A stretch of 64,000 nucleotides of DNA. Origin: Cacajao melanocephalus (Eukaryota; Chordata; Mammalia; Primates; Pitheciidae). A program made the position numbers and the translations under genes. The DNA is taken from NCBI GenBank assembly GCA_963573385.1, contig CAUYLG010048348.1, forward strand, positions 1-64,000, given 5' to 3'. A model generated the notes under the pieces. It searched no databases. It was not told where the DNA came from and was given only the letters and a program-made list of their open reading frames with translations. Shown here in pieces: positions 45,529-59,510 of this stretch (position 1 is the first letter of the stretch; every line of letters begins with the position of its first letter).

Positions 45529-45818
45529 GGGTCTGGTGCAATAGCTTACTCCTGTAACCCCAAAACTTTGTGAGGCTGAGGCGGGAGGGTTGCTTGAGCC
45601 CAGGAGTCTGAGACCAGACTGGGCACCACAGTGAGATCCAGTCTCTATGAAAAATTTAAAAATTAGCCAGGTGTGCTGGCACATGCCTGTAGTCCCTGCT
45701 ACTCAGGAGGCTGAGATAGGAGGATCACCTGAGCCCAGGAAGTTGAGGTTGCAGTGAGCTGTGATTGTACCACTGCACTCCAGCCTGGGTGATACAGCCA
45801 TACCATGTCTCAAAAAAA
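45529..45818 (+). mobile_element. Old Alu (AluJ-like)
   Basis: GGGTCTGGTGCAATAGCTTA to CATGTCTCAAAAAAATTAATAA; diverged, with the GGAGGGTTGCTTGAGCCCAG form typical of AluJ. Confidence 0.9.
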
Positions 45819-45829
45819 TTAATAATTTA

Positions 45830-46309
45830 TTATTCCTTACATCTTAGTAGTACTCTTGCTTCCATTCTAACTTCAATTATGGAGTTCCCTTGCTTTGCAA
45901 ATAGAAATTGTATAGTAAGCTGAATTCACAGTAACTTTCTATGAATCACAAATGTGTTCTAAACCACCTCCCACCATCATCCTCAAGAAAAAGAAAAAAT
46001 CATCACTTTTGCTTTTAGTGAATAAAGGAGTTAGAATAGAGATCAGTCCTGTGGTTGACTATGCATTGTAATGCTCCAGCATTGGTATGTAAACTTTCTG
46101 ATAATTATTTCTCTCTTGTTCTCTATTTCACACTTGCTGTTTTGTTTTCTGAGTTCAGGAATTATTTTCTTATGTCAGGCACTTCCTTGTAATTCTTTTC
46201 CCTTCTCCTTGGATTAGCCCAAATATTTCTCACAGGTCCAGGAAGTGTATATTACCTGGCTCTCAGGGAGTAAACTCGGTGTGTAGTATAAGGCATATTT
46301 GACTATTAG
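45830..46309. other. PAK3 intronic sequence, no feature
   Basis: Nothing recognised on either strand. Confidence 0.5.
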
Positions 46310-46415
46310 TAGAGATCTGAGTTCTAATATTTGCCCTATCATCATCAAGCTATGTCACATTGGGCTAGCCACTTCTTTTCACTGAATTTCAGTCCCTTCA
46401 CATGGAATACAGGTA
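46310..46415 (-). repeat. MIR fragment (antisense)
   Basis: GATCTGAGTTCTAATATTTG, AGCTATGTCACATTGGGCTA and GAATTTCAGTCCCTTCACAT match a reversed MIR; it abuts a plus-strand MIR. Confidence 0.55.
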
Positions 46416-46625
46416 TCACAATAACAGTAAACATGTACTGAGCATGTTGTATATGTCAGACACTATACTAAGAACTGTAGATAATTTATCTTATGTAATC
46501 TTTACCACATTTTTATAAGGCAGATTGTATTATTCCCATGTTATATATGATGAACGGAGGCTCAGAGACGTTGAGTTACCTGCCCAAGTTTACACAGTTA
46601 GCAACCCAAGTCTGTCTGTCTTACC
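46416..46625 (+). repeat. MIR
   Basis: ATGTACTGAGCATGTTGTAT, AGACACTATACTAAGAACTG, GGAGGCTCAGAGACGTTGAG and TACCTGCCCAAGTTTACACA match the MIR order. Confidence 0.75.
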
Positions 46626-46744
46626 TCTAAAGTACAGGAAATGAGCTACTTTATTTCTAACATTCTTTAATTCTATACTACCCTCCTCACTCTGCTTGGG
46701 TTTCTAAATATCGATTGGAACTAGGCTGAAAAATCACACTTAAT

Positions 46745-46908
46745 CAACAGGTGCCTCCTAAACCAGGATTTGGTAATTCTAGAAATTTCTTAGGCTTGAG
46801 GCTTATATCAAATAAATCATTTCCTCACTTCTGTAAGTTTGAGATTCTGGGCTCAGAGCTCATAGTTAGTACCCAATAAATATTTGTTGAATGAACAAAT
46901 TAGTAAAA
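46745..46908 (+). repeat. L2 3' end fragment
   Basis: Ends TAGTACCCAATAAATATTTGT followed by TGAATGAACAAATTAG, the L2 3' terminus. Confidence 0.55.
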
Positions 46909-47174
46909 ATCGTTTAAAGCAAACATGCAATGGCAATATGACCTTTCCTTTCTGTGAAGAAAACATTTCTTCTACTTAAATCTACATAAAGCACTTTGCT
47001 CTTGGAATAAGCAAACAGACATTCCTGACTTCAAAGCCTAGTATGTGATTTGCCCTTCTGAACTTATTTGAGTTCAAATAGATCACCTTGACTTGGTGTA
47101 TATTTCAGCTGCTATTAGTCCTGAAAAACTACTTAAAACTAATTGTAAAATACGATTTTAAAATGCCTTTTGAC

Positions 47175-47965
47175 ATACAGACACCTAGAAAATACATGAA
47201 AAATGCTTCACATCAATAATCGTCACAGAAATGCAAATCAAAACCACAGAGATACCATCTCTCACCAGTCAGAATGACAATTATTAAAGAGTCAAAAAAC
47301 AACAGATGTTGGCAAGGCTGCTGAGAAAAGAGAACACTTACACATTGCTGGAGGGAATGTAGATTAGGTCGGCCACTGTGGAAACCAGTTTGGAGAGTTC
47401 TCAAAGAACTTAAAATGGAACTACCATTTGACCCAGCAATCCTATTACTGGGTATATATCCAAAAGAAAATAAATCATTTTATCAAAAAGACCCATGCAC
47501 TTACATGTTCATTGCAGCACTACTCACAATAGAAAAGACATGGAATCAACCTGTGGGCCAATCAATGGTGGATTGGATAAAGAAAAATGTAATACATGTA
47601 CACCATAGAATATTACACAACCATAAAAAGAATGAGATCATGCCCTTTGCAGTAACATGGATGGAGCTGGACGCCATTATTCTAAGTGAACTAAAGCGGG
47701 AATAGAAAACCAAATACCACATGTTCTCATCTAAGTGGAAGCTAAAGTTGGGTGCTGATGGACATAAAGATGGCAACAATAGACACTGGGGACTACTAGA
47801 GGGAGAGGGATGGAGGAGGGTAAGGGTTGAAAAACGAGCTACTAGGTACTATGCTCAATCCTGGGTGATGGACTCATTCATACCCCAAACTTCAGCATTA
47901 TGCTGAAGGTAACATACCTGCACATGTACTCCCTAAATCTAAAATAAAATTTAAATAAATAAAGT
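47175..47965 (+). mobile_element. 5'-truncated L1 3' end
   Basis: Starts near ORF2 ATGCAAATCAAAACCACAGA and runs through GACCCAGCAATCCTATTACT to the 3' UTR and AATAAAATTTAAATAAATAAA tail. No Alu at the site used in the other two large L1 copies. Confidence 0.92.
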
Positions 47966-48029
47966 GACTGTTTAGTTTATTCCCATGTATTTAGGCCATG
48001 TGCACAATTCCTTCAGATACAAAAGAGTA

Positions 48030-48168
48030 AGACTATCTGCAAAATGAGATAATAGTACCCATTTCACAGGGCTGTGGAGAATTGCATGGTACAATCTATG
48101 TAATCATTTATCCCTGTGTCAGATTAGAGTTGATGCCTATGTGTTAACCGCTATTATTATCATTTGTT
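48030..48168 (-). repeat. MIR fragment (antisense)
   Basis: GCAAAATGAGATAATAGTACC, CACAGGGCTGTGGAGAATTG and the CGCTATTATTATCATT end match a reversed MIR. Confidence 0.6.
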
Positions 48169-48169
48169 G

Positions 48170-49770
48170 TTGATGCTGTTGTTATTGGTTTCACAGTAGG
48201 GGATGACTGATACACTAAATGATTAGTTGGCCCCTCCCAACCTCCCAGCCAAAGCATCTTTGCTAATATCTGCCCCTATTTCCAAAAAGATAGAAGCTGA
48301 GGTAAACTATTGGAATATTTTTTAGAGGTTCCACATCCTTTCTTTCCCCCTAGGGAAGTGGTTTTACCCTTTTCTTTGAAAGTTGGAATGCCTTTATCAA
48401 ATACAACTGTATGAAAAAACCCTCAACATATTAAACAAATAAATTGGGAGCTGCCCCAGTTACAGCTAAGGAAAGAGACCCAAAATGCCTGCCCAGGTGG
48501 CCTTTCTGTTATTCAACATCCCTGTCCCCCTAACCCCCAAGCCCGTTTCCACTGTCCTAAGGGCTAAAATTGTGATTGACTTGGAATACAAGGGGGGGTT
48601 TATGTTTAACATTTACAGAGCTTTACCTTTCAAATTCTTGGGGTTTTGGTCCTCCAGCACCCTCAGCATTTCATTGTATTAAAATTGCTAGAGTTCTAGC
48701 CCTGAAATCTCAATATCCTGGGATTTATGGCATACAGGGGTACGGAATTACTACAAATTCCTAATCCACAGAGGTTTAAAGATCCTGAAACTCAAGAGCA
48801 CCAGCTGCCTACTAAAAATGAGCCATTCTCCTCTCCTGCCCTCTCCCCTTATTGCATATATCAATTGTGTAATGTGTATATATATGAATTTCCCTACCCT
48901 GTACCCTGGTTCTCTTGTCATAAAATGGTAATATCCTCTCGTACCCCACTTACCAATCCCCCCAAACCAAACATGTTGTTAGGTGGTTGGAACACCCTGT
49001 TCTGACCAATATTGGTTTGTGCAACTTCTAGCCTTTGTACAGTCTTCAACTCAAATGCACAAATTCAGGTACTAACCTGCAAATTAAAATTTAGTACCTC
49101 ATACTTAGCTATATCTTAGCAACCTCAACATTTTTCTGCACCCCAGTTCCGATGCTTTTCTATAGTCTAACAATTTAAAATTCAACAGATATAAATATGA
49201 TCCTCTTCTTAAAGAAATCTCAACTTCCTTCAAGAGTCATCTATTAAAACTCTCTCATTGTTCACTACTGGGTTCAGAACAGTAGTCCTCACTCATATTC
49301 ACTCAAACCTCCCCTGGTTCAAGTCCTACTAGTTCCTAGTTGTCAAACTCTAGTTAAGGAATTTAATTTCTTTGTGATTTAGGATTAAAGGAAGAATAAC
49401 TCTATATAGTTCTGGAATATAGTGATTTCCCAATAAATATTAGCAATAATGATAATTATTATTTGGTTGATTATTTCCTAATATATTCATTAAGTTCTCA
49501 AATTCTAGTGTGTGAATCACAAGGAAGCTCTGTAAGTATCTGGGAGTTTTCAAAATATTTGATGTTTCAAAATTCCTAACAAAAAAAATTGACAATTACC
49601 TGAGAACAGCTAATTCAAGTATCACATATACTTCTTTTTAGCTAGAATTATATCAACTTGTCATTATGTTGAACATCAAATGATGATTAAAAGCTTCAAT
49701 TAGCAGTTATATGTGTTTTTTGCTTAATAAAGTACAATAGATAAACTATTAATAAATACAGTTCAATAAT
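48170..49770. other. PAK3 intronic sequence of unknown origin
   Basis: Three overlapping plus-strand ORFs (48485-48682, 48576-48764, 48727-49005) cover 48.5-49.0 kb, with C-rich composition unlike its AT-rich surroundings. I do not recognise any protein or repeat family in them and see no splice or start context, so no gene is called. Confidence 0.4.
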
Positions 49771-49771
49771 C

Positions 49772-49846
49772 AAAATTATAAACCTGAAGTTTATAATTTT
49801 TTATAAACTTCAGGTTTATAACTTTGTAAACCTGAAGTTTACAAAG
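49772..49846. repeat. Array of three consecutive related hairpins
   Basis: Three quasi-palindromes abut. The first, 49772-49800, has 12-bp arms AAAATTATAAAC / GTTTATAATTTT around CTGAA; the second, 49801-49821, has 8-bp arms TTATAAAC / GTTTATAA around TTCAG; the third, 49822-49846, has 10-bp arms CTTTGTAAAC / GTTTACAAAG around CTGAA. All share the core AAACCTGAAGTTT, with the middle one inverted. Confidence 0.95.
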
Positions 49847-50068
49847 ACAAATAATTGAGGGAATCTTGGTGAAGTCGGGAAGCACTCTCCTTATAATAAT
49901 TGAAGTACAGTAGTGTATACTCCCAAAGAAACAATCGTCATGCCAACAGTGTTGCACTGATTTACGAAGATGAGTTTTGCAATGGCATGGGGTATATCAA
50001 AATATCTCCATGCATGTATATATAAAATTAAACTTTAATTCACTTTAATTTTAAAAAGTCGGTGTCTT

Positions 50069-51043
50069 TTTTGGTTCCATATGAAATTTAAAGTAGTTTT
50101 TTTCCCTAATTCTGTGAAGAAAGCCAATGGTAGCTTGATGAGGTTAGCATTGAACCTATAAGTTACTTTGGGCATTATGGCCATTTTCATGATATTGATT
50201 CTTCCTATCCATGAGCATGGAATGTTTTTCCTTTGTTTGTGTCCTCTTTTATTTCCTTGAGCAGTGGTTTGTAGTTCTCCTTGAAGAGGTCCTTCACATC
50301 TCTTGTTAGTTGTATTCCTAGGTATTTTATTCTCTTTGTACCAATTGTGAATGGGAGTTCACTCACAATTTGGCTCTGTGTTTGTCTATTTTTGGTGTAT
50401 AAGAATGCCTGTGATTTTTGCACATTGATTTTGTATCCTGAGACTTTGCTGAAGTTGCTTATCAGCTTAAGGAGATTTTGGACTGATATGATGGGGTTTT
50501 CTAAATATACAATCATGTCATCTGCAAACAGAGACAATTTGACATCCTCTCGTCCTCTTTGAATACCCTTTATTCTTTCTCTTGCCTGACTGCCCTGGCC
50601 AGAACTTCCAATACTGTATTGAATAGGAGTGGTGAGAGAGGGCATGCATGTCTTGCACTGGTTTTCAAAGGGAATGTTTCCACCTTTTGCCCATTCAGTA
50701 TATTGGCTGTGGGTGTGTCATAAATGCCTTTATTGTTTTGAAATGCATTCTATCAATACCTAGTTTATTGAGAGTTTTTAGCATCAGGGGGTGTTGAATT
50801 TAATCAAAGGCCTTTTCTCCATCTATTGAGATAATCATGTGGTTTTTGTCATTTGTTCTGTTTATGTGATGGATTACGTTTACTGATTTGCATATGTTGA
50901 ACCAGCTTTGCATCCAAGGGATGTAGCCAACTTGATCATGGTGATTAAGCTTTTTAATATGCTGCTGGATTTGGTTTGCCAGCATTTTATTGGAGATATT
51001 CGCATCGATGTCCATCAGTGATATTGGCCTGAAATCTTCTTTA
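50069..51043 (-). mobile_element. L1 ORF2 segment, inverted part of a twin-primed L1
   Basis: Read on the minus strand this is the reverse-transcriptase part of L1 ORF2 (contains [12 protein letters not shown] and [15 protein letters not shown] with frame breaks). It ends at GGAACCAAAA beside the left target duplication, and the next L1 bases (GCCAAGACAATCCTAAGCC) continue in plus orientation at 51044. Confidence 0.93.
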
Positions 51044-52835
<1,792 letters not shown>

Positions 52836-52845
52836 TCAGTGTCTT

Positions 52846-53880
52846 GTAGCACTGTAGGATGTAAGGTTGCCAAAACTTAAACTATCAAAGTTAGGGGTTA
52901 AAACTCCTAATTCTCTGGTGTATTGGGGCTGGTGTTCTAAAATGGGCAACACCGCCAATTTGATTTTTATGCTAAACATTTAATTATATTGAGCCCTATT
53001 ATCCCTCCACTGAAGTTATATTAAAGTCAGATTCCTGTAGGAAGTACATTTTTTTATGATAGAGATTGTTTTTATTTCAACTATCAGTCCCTCAGATAGC
53101 ACAAAGTAATCACGCATTATCAGAACTTAAAGGAAAATAGAGAACATGCGTTTAACTTCATTACAGATGAGAAATCTGAAGCCCAGAGAGCAGGAAGGAC
53201 AGGCCCATAATAACGACAGATTTCTCAATCATTGGGACTCATCATCAATTAAAATGTGATAAGTACTGCTGGTTTCTTGGCATCACATTAGATGCTTTAT
53301 CAACAGTCTCTCCCTGACATGGCCAAGTACTTACTACTCAAATGGAAACACTGACACCTAGCCTGAAGGGTGCAGAAAGAAACAAACAATTTATAATAAT
53401 GGCTTTTCCTCATAAAACAAGTCAGTTTCATTATCAGGAATCTTCACTAGGTTTTGATGTTTCCCACCAAGAGCCAGTGTCAAGCCATGATCATAAGTAA
53501 TTGTAAAAGCAGCAACATGGTAGGACTAATAATTTATATATGTCACTTTGATTTCAGCATGGACATGGATTAGAGGAAAAGAAGGGCAAAGAAGTGAGCC
53601 TAGGAATAAGCTCATAGAGTGGGAGAAAACAAAAAGGGCAAGAGGTCTAGAGGGCTCAATGAAGTCCAAGAAGAGTCTGGTAGGAATAAGAATGAGGGAG
53701 CCAGAAAGACAGGCAAAATTCCTATTAAGGTTTTACAAGTATAAATCTGGTGCTAATGAGGTCATAGTCAGGGATTAAACCCCATATAGGATGGTTATTT
53801 TCTACATGTACTTCTACTGCTGCTGCTATAGAAAGGCTATTTCACTTATTGAGCCATACTCTCTGCAGCTCTCTGTAAAG
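52846..53880. other. PAK3 intronic sequence, no feature
   Basis: Nothing recognised; chance ORF at 53548-53778. Confidence 0.5.
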
Positions 53881-54062
53881 GAATGATCTCACTTAATGTC
53901 CACCCAATACAACTCTACGAGATAAATTTGATTTTCCTCACTTTACAAATGAGAACATTGAAACTAAGAAATGGTAAGTAGGTTGTCCAAGGTTTCACAA
54001 TCAGCAGCTGAGCTTAAAAATGCATTACTTTGTCTCCATAGCCCATGCTCTTAATCACCATT
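53880..54062 (+). repeat. MIR
   Basis: CACTTTACAAATGAGAACATT, GTAGGTTGTCCAAGGTTTCA and CATGCTCTTAATCACCATTT follow the MIR 3' order. Confidence 0.65.
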
Positions 54063-56070
54063 TCATGTTTTTCTATAGATTCTTAGCATTTTTACATCGG
54101 TGCTAAGTGCAAGTGTGGTACTTCCCAAAGCTCGTGTTTGGACCTGTTATGCTAAGCTGCCTCCCCAAAATGTTTATCTTGCCTTTAATTTTCTACTCAG
54201 CCCACAAGCCATTTAGTTTGTCCCAGGACATGGTATGTTTTATTCCTTCGGTATAACCACACACACGTTATTGTTTTCTTTGCCGACTCAATTAAGATTG
54301 GTCATGTGGCTGCAAATGAACTGGGGTTAGTTTTTTGGAATAGACTTTATCTTTAGCTGAGTATTTAAAAAGTTACTACTTGTAGGCTCCTATCTAGATA
54401 TTGTCTCACTATATTAATTACCATATAGTTACTTATTGTCTAGATAGGATATTGTCTCACTATTATATAGTTAATTGTTTTGTTAAGAGATGTGTCGTTT
54501 AGGGCTCAGGAATGGTGTTACCATTACATGCAATAACTTTTCCAATGAGAGTTTTGGTGTTGTCCTTTGTGTAATTTACCTCTAAAAATGCATCTCTAAA
54601 TTTGAAAAATAAAATTGTGTAAAAATCATGTTATCTCAGTACTGCTCTAAGTACACAGAATGTAGCTGGAGCCAGATGTTATAGTCTTTAATTACTAAGA
54701 TTATAAATCAGAACAGGGAATTTTCTGTTCTTTAGCTAGGGCATGACTTTTCTCAGAGTATTCATGGTCATCTAATTTTAAATAGAACTGTAACACATTA
54801 TGGGTGTGGGGCCAGGGAGCTCAGTGGGTTGTAGTCCAGTGATAATGAGGCCACAATTACAAGGCTTAATCCCTGGAAAGGCCAGATAACTCTCGGCTAC
54901 TCACTCCAACATTAAGTCTAAGCAGCTGCTTCACAGTATGTGCTATTGGTTTCAAGAGGGCCTGGACAGGAAAGGGGGGCAGGTGGCTTAAAACAAGCTC
55001 ATTACCATGGCTGGAAAAAACAACTAACGTGCAAACTCTGCTAATGGTGTTTGACTGAGTGGCATCATTCTTTACAAGGGATAGCACACAACACAGTGCA
55101 CTTAAGAGCATGAAGTGGAACAAAGAGCATCTTCCATGGCTCCATAAATATTGTTCTTCACAAATGCGAATGCATTTCCAAACTCCTACATCACAAAGCC
55201 TTTTATAAAGCTCAGACTACATCTATTTAGTGCTTCATAGCAGTGTTTTACCTTGTGTGGCCCAAAATAGATCCCATGAAAAGGCAAATACTTTTGGAGT
55301 GGGTGGTCCTACCCACAGAATCACTTCTATAAGCACACTAGACACCACTCTTGCCCATAGTTTCCTGAACAACCGCCCCCCCAAAAAATGTGAGAGGTTT
55401 TATTATCAGCACTGAGTTCTATGCTACACACTACTTTGTCAGGTTCTCAGGTCTTTTAAGAAGTAAGTTTCAATGCCATTCATCTTCAATATGAGACTTT
55501 CATGTTAGAGGAAGAAGAAAGGGGCTTCTCACTGAGCAGCAGAGATAAGTCTGAAAAATACCTAACATGATATATTTAGTTTCTGAAGTCTTAAAACTAA
55601 AGCTAATTTAGAGAGACAGGGACTGAGGGCTTGATTACACATCAGCTAGTAGTTAAATTTGTTTGCCATTATTGATGAATTGAGCATATCATCATTCTAT
55701 ATAATGATATGATTGGCAAAGATCCAGATGTTAGACAAAATTCCTTTGGCCAGATGCATATCTATGTGTAAGAGAAAAATGATTTCAATAAATGCTGTCA
55801 TTGTCACTTTCTTTCGAACAGAGCTGGATAGCTAATCTAGCATATGGAGAGATATAAAATGTAATGAAGATACTTTGGTATCATGAAGACATGGACTACA
55901 TTGGCTAATGAATTCTTCAGGATAGCCTTTTGTTTTGCCATATGCTTTCTTGTTAGAGTTCCTTTCTTTTTTCCTTTCAAAAAAAGTCAGTGTGGGAGTG
56001 TTTTCATTATAGTAATATAGTCCCAAATAAATGAATACAGCTGTGTTTGGCAAATGTGTGGGCAAACCAG
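54063..56070. other. PAK3 intronic sequence
   Basis: Only a small imperfect local duplication at 54393-54476 (shared TCTAGATA, ATTGTCTCACTAT and ATATAGTTA). No exon seen. Confidence 0.5.
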
Positions 56071-56074
56071 CACT

Positions 56075-56450
56075 CTCATACATTGCTGATGGTGTGTTAA
56101 ATAAAAAAAATCTCTATGGAGGGTAACTCAGAAAAAAAAAATGCACGTATCCTTTTACATAACAATTCCACTGTCAGGAATTTATTCTAATGATAAATTT
56201 GTATAAAATGGTTTATTTGTAAGGATCTTCACAGAAGTCTTGTTTATAATAGCAAAACATCAAAAACAAATTAAATATCTATATCCATTGGGGCCTAGTT
56301 CAATAAATTATGGTATATCCAAACAACAAAACACTGTGTATCTGTTTAAAAAGTATGAGGTTACAAATATAGAACCATCTCTAAAACACAGAAACATAAT
56401 AGAAAAGGAGATATATAGTATGTTACCATTTGTGCTAAAAATATACCTAC
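56075..56450 (+). mobile_element. Old L1M ORF2 3' / 3' UTR fragment
   Basis: ATAACAATTCCACTGTCAGG, TTGTTTATAATAGCAAAACA, CAATAAATTATGGTATATCC and AGTATGTTACCATTTGTGCT match ancient L1M 3' ends. Confidence 0.65.
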
Positions 56451-57015
56451 CAAACACACACATATGCACGGAAATGCACCATATATACCCAAATACAAAA
56501 TATGGGTTTTTTTTCCTCCCAATTTTTCCTCATTAAAATGGAGCTGCCTTATATTCAAATTCTTATAAAAATCTTTCATGTAATTGGTTCTTGTCCATAT
56601 TCACTTATTTTTAACTATAAAATACAGTTCAGAAAGGACATATTAAGTTGATATCTTCTCAATTAATGCTAGTTTTGAATGCTCATAGAGAGTGCCTGTC
56701 AGAATTACAAAGAAAGGATGTGAATAAGTTATTTTGGAGGGTATGACTGCATAACTGCAAATGCTGGATGTCATAAACAAGCTATTAAAAGACTCTGTCA
56801 AAACTTAGCCAAAGATGGAATAGTTTGACCACCATAAACAATAATGAATGCAACTCAGTGAAACATATTGAACATATAAAATTTTAAGACTTTATAAAGA
56901 TATTTAATAAAATTCCCCTGCTAAAAAATCAAAATGCCCCTTATTGAACACTTTTATAAGTAACTCCGTGCTAATTCTTTACACTGAAATTTGGCAATGT
57001 AAAAATCAAGCATTT

Positions 57016-57319
57016 GGCCAGCGTGGTGGCTCTCACATGTAATCCCAGCACTTTGGGAGGCTGAGGTGGGTGGATCACTTGAGGTCAGGAGTTCAAGTCC
57101 AGCCTGGCCAACATGGTGAAATCCTGTCCCTACTAAAAATACAAAATTAGTTGGGCATGATGACACATGCTTGTAATCCCAGGTACTGGGGAGTCTGAGG
57201 CAGAAGAATCCCTTGAATCCTGGAGATGGAAGTTGTAGTGAGCTGAGATGGTGCCACTGCACTCCAGCTTAGGTGACAGAGTGAGACTCCATCTCAGGAA
57301 AAAAAAGAAAAAGAAAAAC
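57016..57319 (+). mobile_element. Alu
   Basis: GGCCAGCGTGGTGGCTCTCA to an A-tail broken by G bases (AAAAAAGAAAAAGAAAAA). Full length, moderately diverged. Confidence 0.96.
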
Positions 57320-58675
57320 TTAAGCATTTATTTTGACTTTCCTATATGAACTGTATTTCAGGATAACCAGAGTCTTAGCTGATGAGGTACAATTCTTTTC
57401 AACAAAAGCATTCTAGTTAAGAAGTGTGAAAGAAATGACAGACTTAGAAAATCACTATTCTGTCCCTAATGAAATAATTGATTTGAACAAAAACCATCAA
57501 TAGATTAAATCATTGGATGAAAAGCTGATGGAGAATTTTTCATAGGAGAAGATAGACAGTCACCCATTGAATTTTCTGATCAATCTACTTATTACTAAAC
57601 TATGGGTCAATCAGATAGTGTGTGTATCCTGGTGTGGTGTGCAATATGAAACATACAGTACCATCTATGAATAAATGTTGCAAAAGTTGAACCTGAATCT
57701 AACTAAGCCTCTACAGGTAACTTCCATTTATAGAAAATACAGGGAATCAAGGAGCAAGTTAAATGACAGCAAATGAAACTAACAGACAAATCCAGAAAGT
57801 GCTACATTTTACAAGACAACACAACCAGTTCCTTCAACAAGATAATGATAGTGGAAAAAGAAAGGAGACTGCTTCAGGGTATATAGACATAAGATACATG
57901 ACAAATGCAATGTGTAGGTCTCCTTTGGATATTGATTTGAACAAATTAATTATAAAAATAGCATTTTGTGACAAGTGGAGAATTCTGATTATAGACTGGG
58001 AGTTAAATGATATAAAGCAATTGTTAATTGTTTGTAGATGTTATAATGGCATTGTGATTTTACTAAAAATTGTTGATAAATGTTTAATCTGAGTGATAAG
58101 AATACAGAAGTTTCTGTGTTATGTTCCTACTTGTGTAAGTATGACAATTTGTAATAGAAATTTTAAAAAGTCATATAGCAAATAGTAGATACATGTTGTG
58201 AAAGCCTAAATATACATCTACAGGACAAATTCAGAAAACAAAAATCTTAATGTTATATAAATGAGTAATTGTGACTAAGAATAAATATCCAGGAACAGAA
58301 TTCTATGTGGGTTCAAAATCTCAATTATCTTAGACGGAAGTCAGGCAATATATTTGAATAACTGCTAAAGACTCAAAAGTAATCTCTAGTGATTACAAAA
58401 AGAATGACACATAAGGAGATTTCGAATTATACCATTCATAAAATATGAGAGTATAAAAATATCTACAAAATAAGAGTTTATAAAATATGTGGTTTTAAAT
58501 ACGTAAATGAAAGTAAAGTAACAAATTAAACATCATAATAGACTTTCAACCATATATACGTATCAGTTCATATCTTATTGTGTTATCTTATATTTGAGCG
58601 TATATGCTGGGACAGTGATGCAGTCCTTAGAGACAACAAAGAGAATGAAACCTACAGTCTGAAATAAGTACTCGT
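57320..58675. other. PAK3 intronic sequence, no feature
   Basis: AT-rich; a 109-codon plus ORF at 57763-58092 shows no recognisable domain. Confidence 0.5.
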
Positions 58676-58679
58676 TCAA

Positions 58680-58870
58680 ACAAAACTTCCCATAACCCCT
58701 ACTTACTAAATTCCTATACCCTCTAAAGTCACTCTCAAGTGTACCCTCCTCTAAGAATCCATCATGCCCCCTCTTTGGCTGTAAATAATTTGTCCCTCCT
58801 CTCTGTCCACAGAGATCTTTGTAATTTCATCACAATACTTATTATATTCTGTTCTAAATGATAGCAAGAT
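58680..58870 (+). repeat. L2-like fragment
   Basis: GAATCCATCATGCCCCCTCT, TTTGTCCCTCCTCTCTGTCC and TCACAATACTTATTATATTC resemble the region before the L2 3' end. Confidence 0.4.
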
Positions 58871-58887
58871 ATGAATGTATCTTTCAT

Positions 58888-59078
58888 CCCTAATAATAAC
58901 TAGCATTTACTGAGCAATTAACTGCGTGCCATGTACTGTGCTAAGGACTTTAAATGCCTTCTCTTAGTTGTTTTTACAACCTTATGAGATGTGTGCATTC
59001 TACTTACTATGAATGAGAAAACTGATGGTTAAGGAAATTAAATAATTTATCTACAGCCCTGAGATCAGAATCCTCTTT
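58888..59078 (+). repeat. MIR
   Basis: ATAACTAGCATTTACTGAGC, GCCATGTACTGTGCTAAGGA, CAACCTTATGAGATGTGTGC and GAGAAAACTGATGGTTAAGG match the MIR order. Confidence 0.75.
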
Positions 59079-59394
59079 CTTTTTCTTCAAGTTTTTCAAA
59101 AATTCTCCCTTTATTTCTCCATATTCCTCAAAGTTTCAAGCAATTTTACACGTCTAGACAAGCTACAATGTAAGTGGTAAATACATGCTGGAACAGATAT
59201 AATCTGTAGGATTCAGAAAAACAAAAGACAGAACAGGTTAATTAGGACCAGGGCAGCCAAAGAAGTATTCATGTGAGAGATGACAGTGAAGATGAGTGTG
59301 TAAATAAAATATAGGGGAAAGGTACATTATTGGGGGTAGGTGTTCGTCTTATTTCTTGACACAACTCTTCTTTTCTCCCTGTCAAATACTCAGA

Positions 59395-59510
59395 GGGACA
59401 ACAAATATAAAGGTCACTGTGAACTCCCAGAACCTGATTCTTAACTGTAACTCTAACGTAACTCTACATTACACATAGTAGGCACTCATTAAAGGTTCAC
59501 TGATGTTAAA
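59395..59510 (+). repeat. L2 3' end fragment
   Basis: CACATAGTAGGCACTCATTA is the characteristic L2 tail phrase. Confidence 0.45.
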
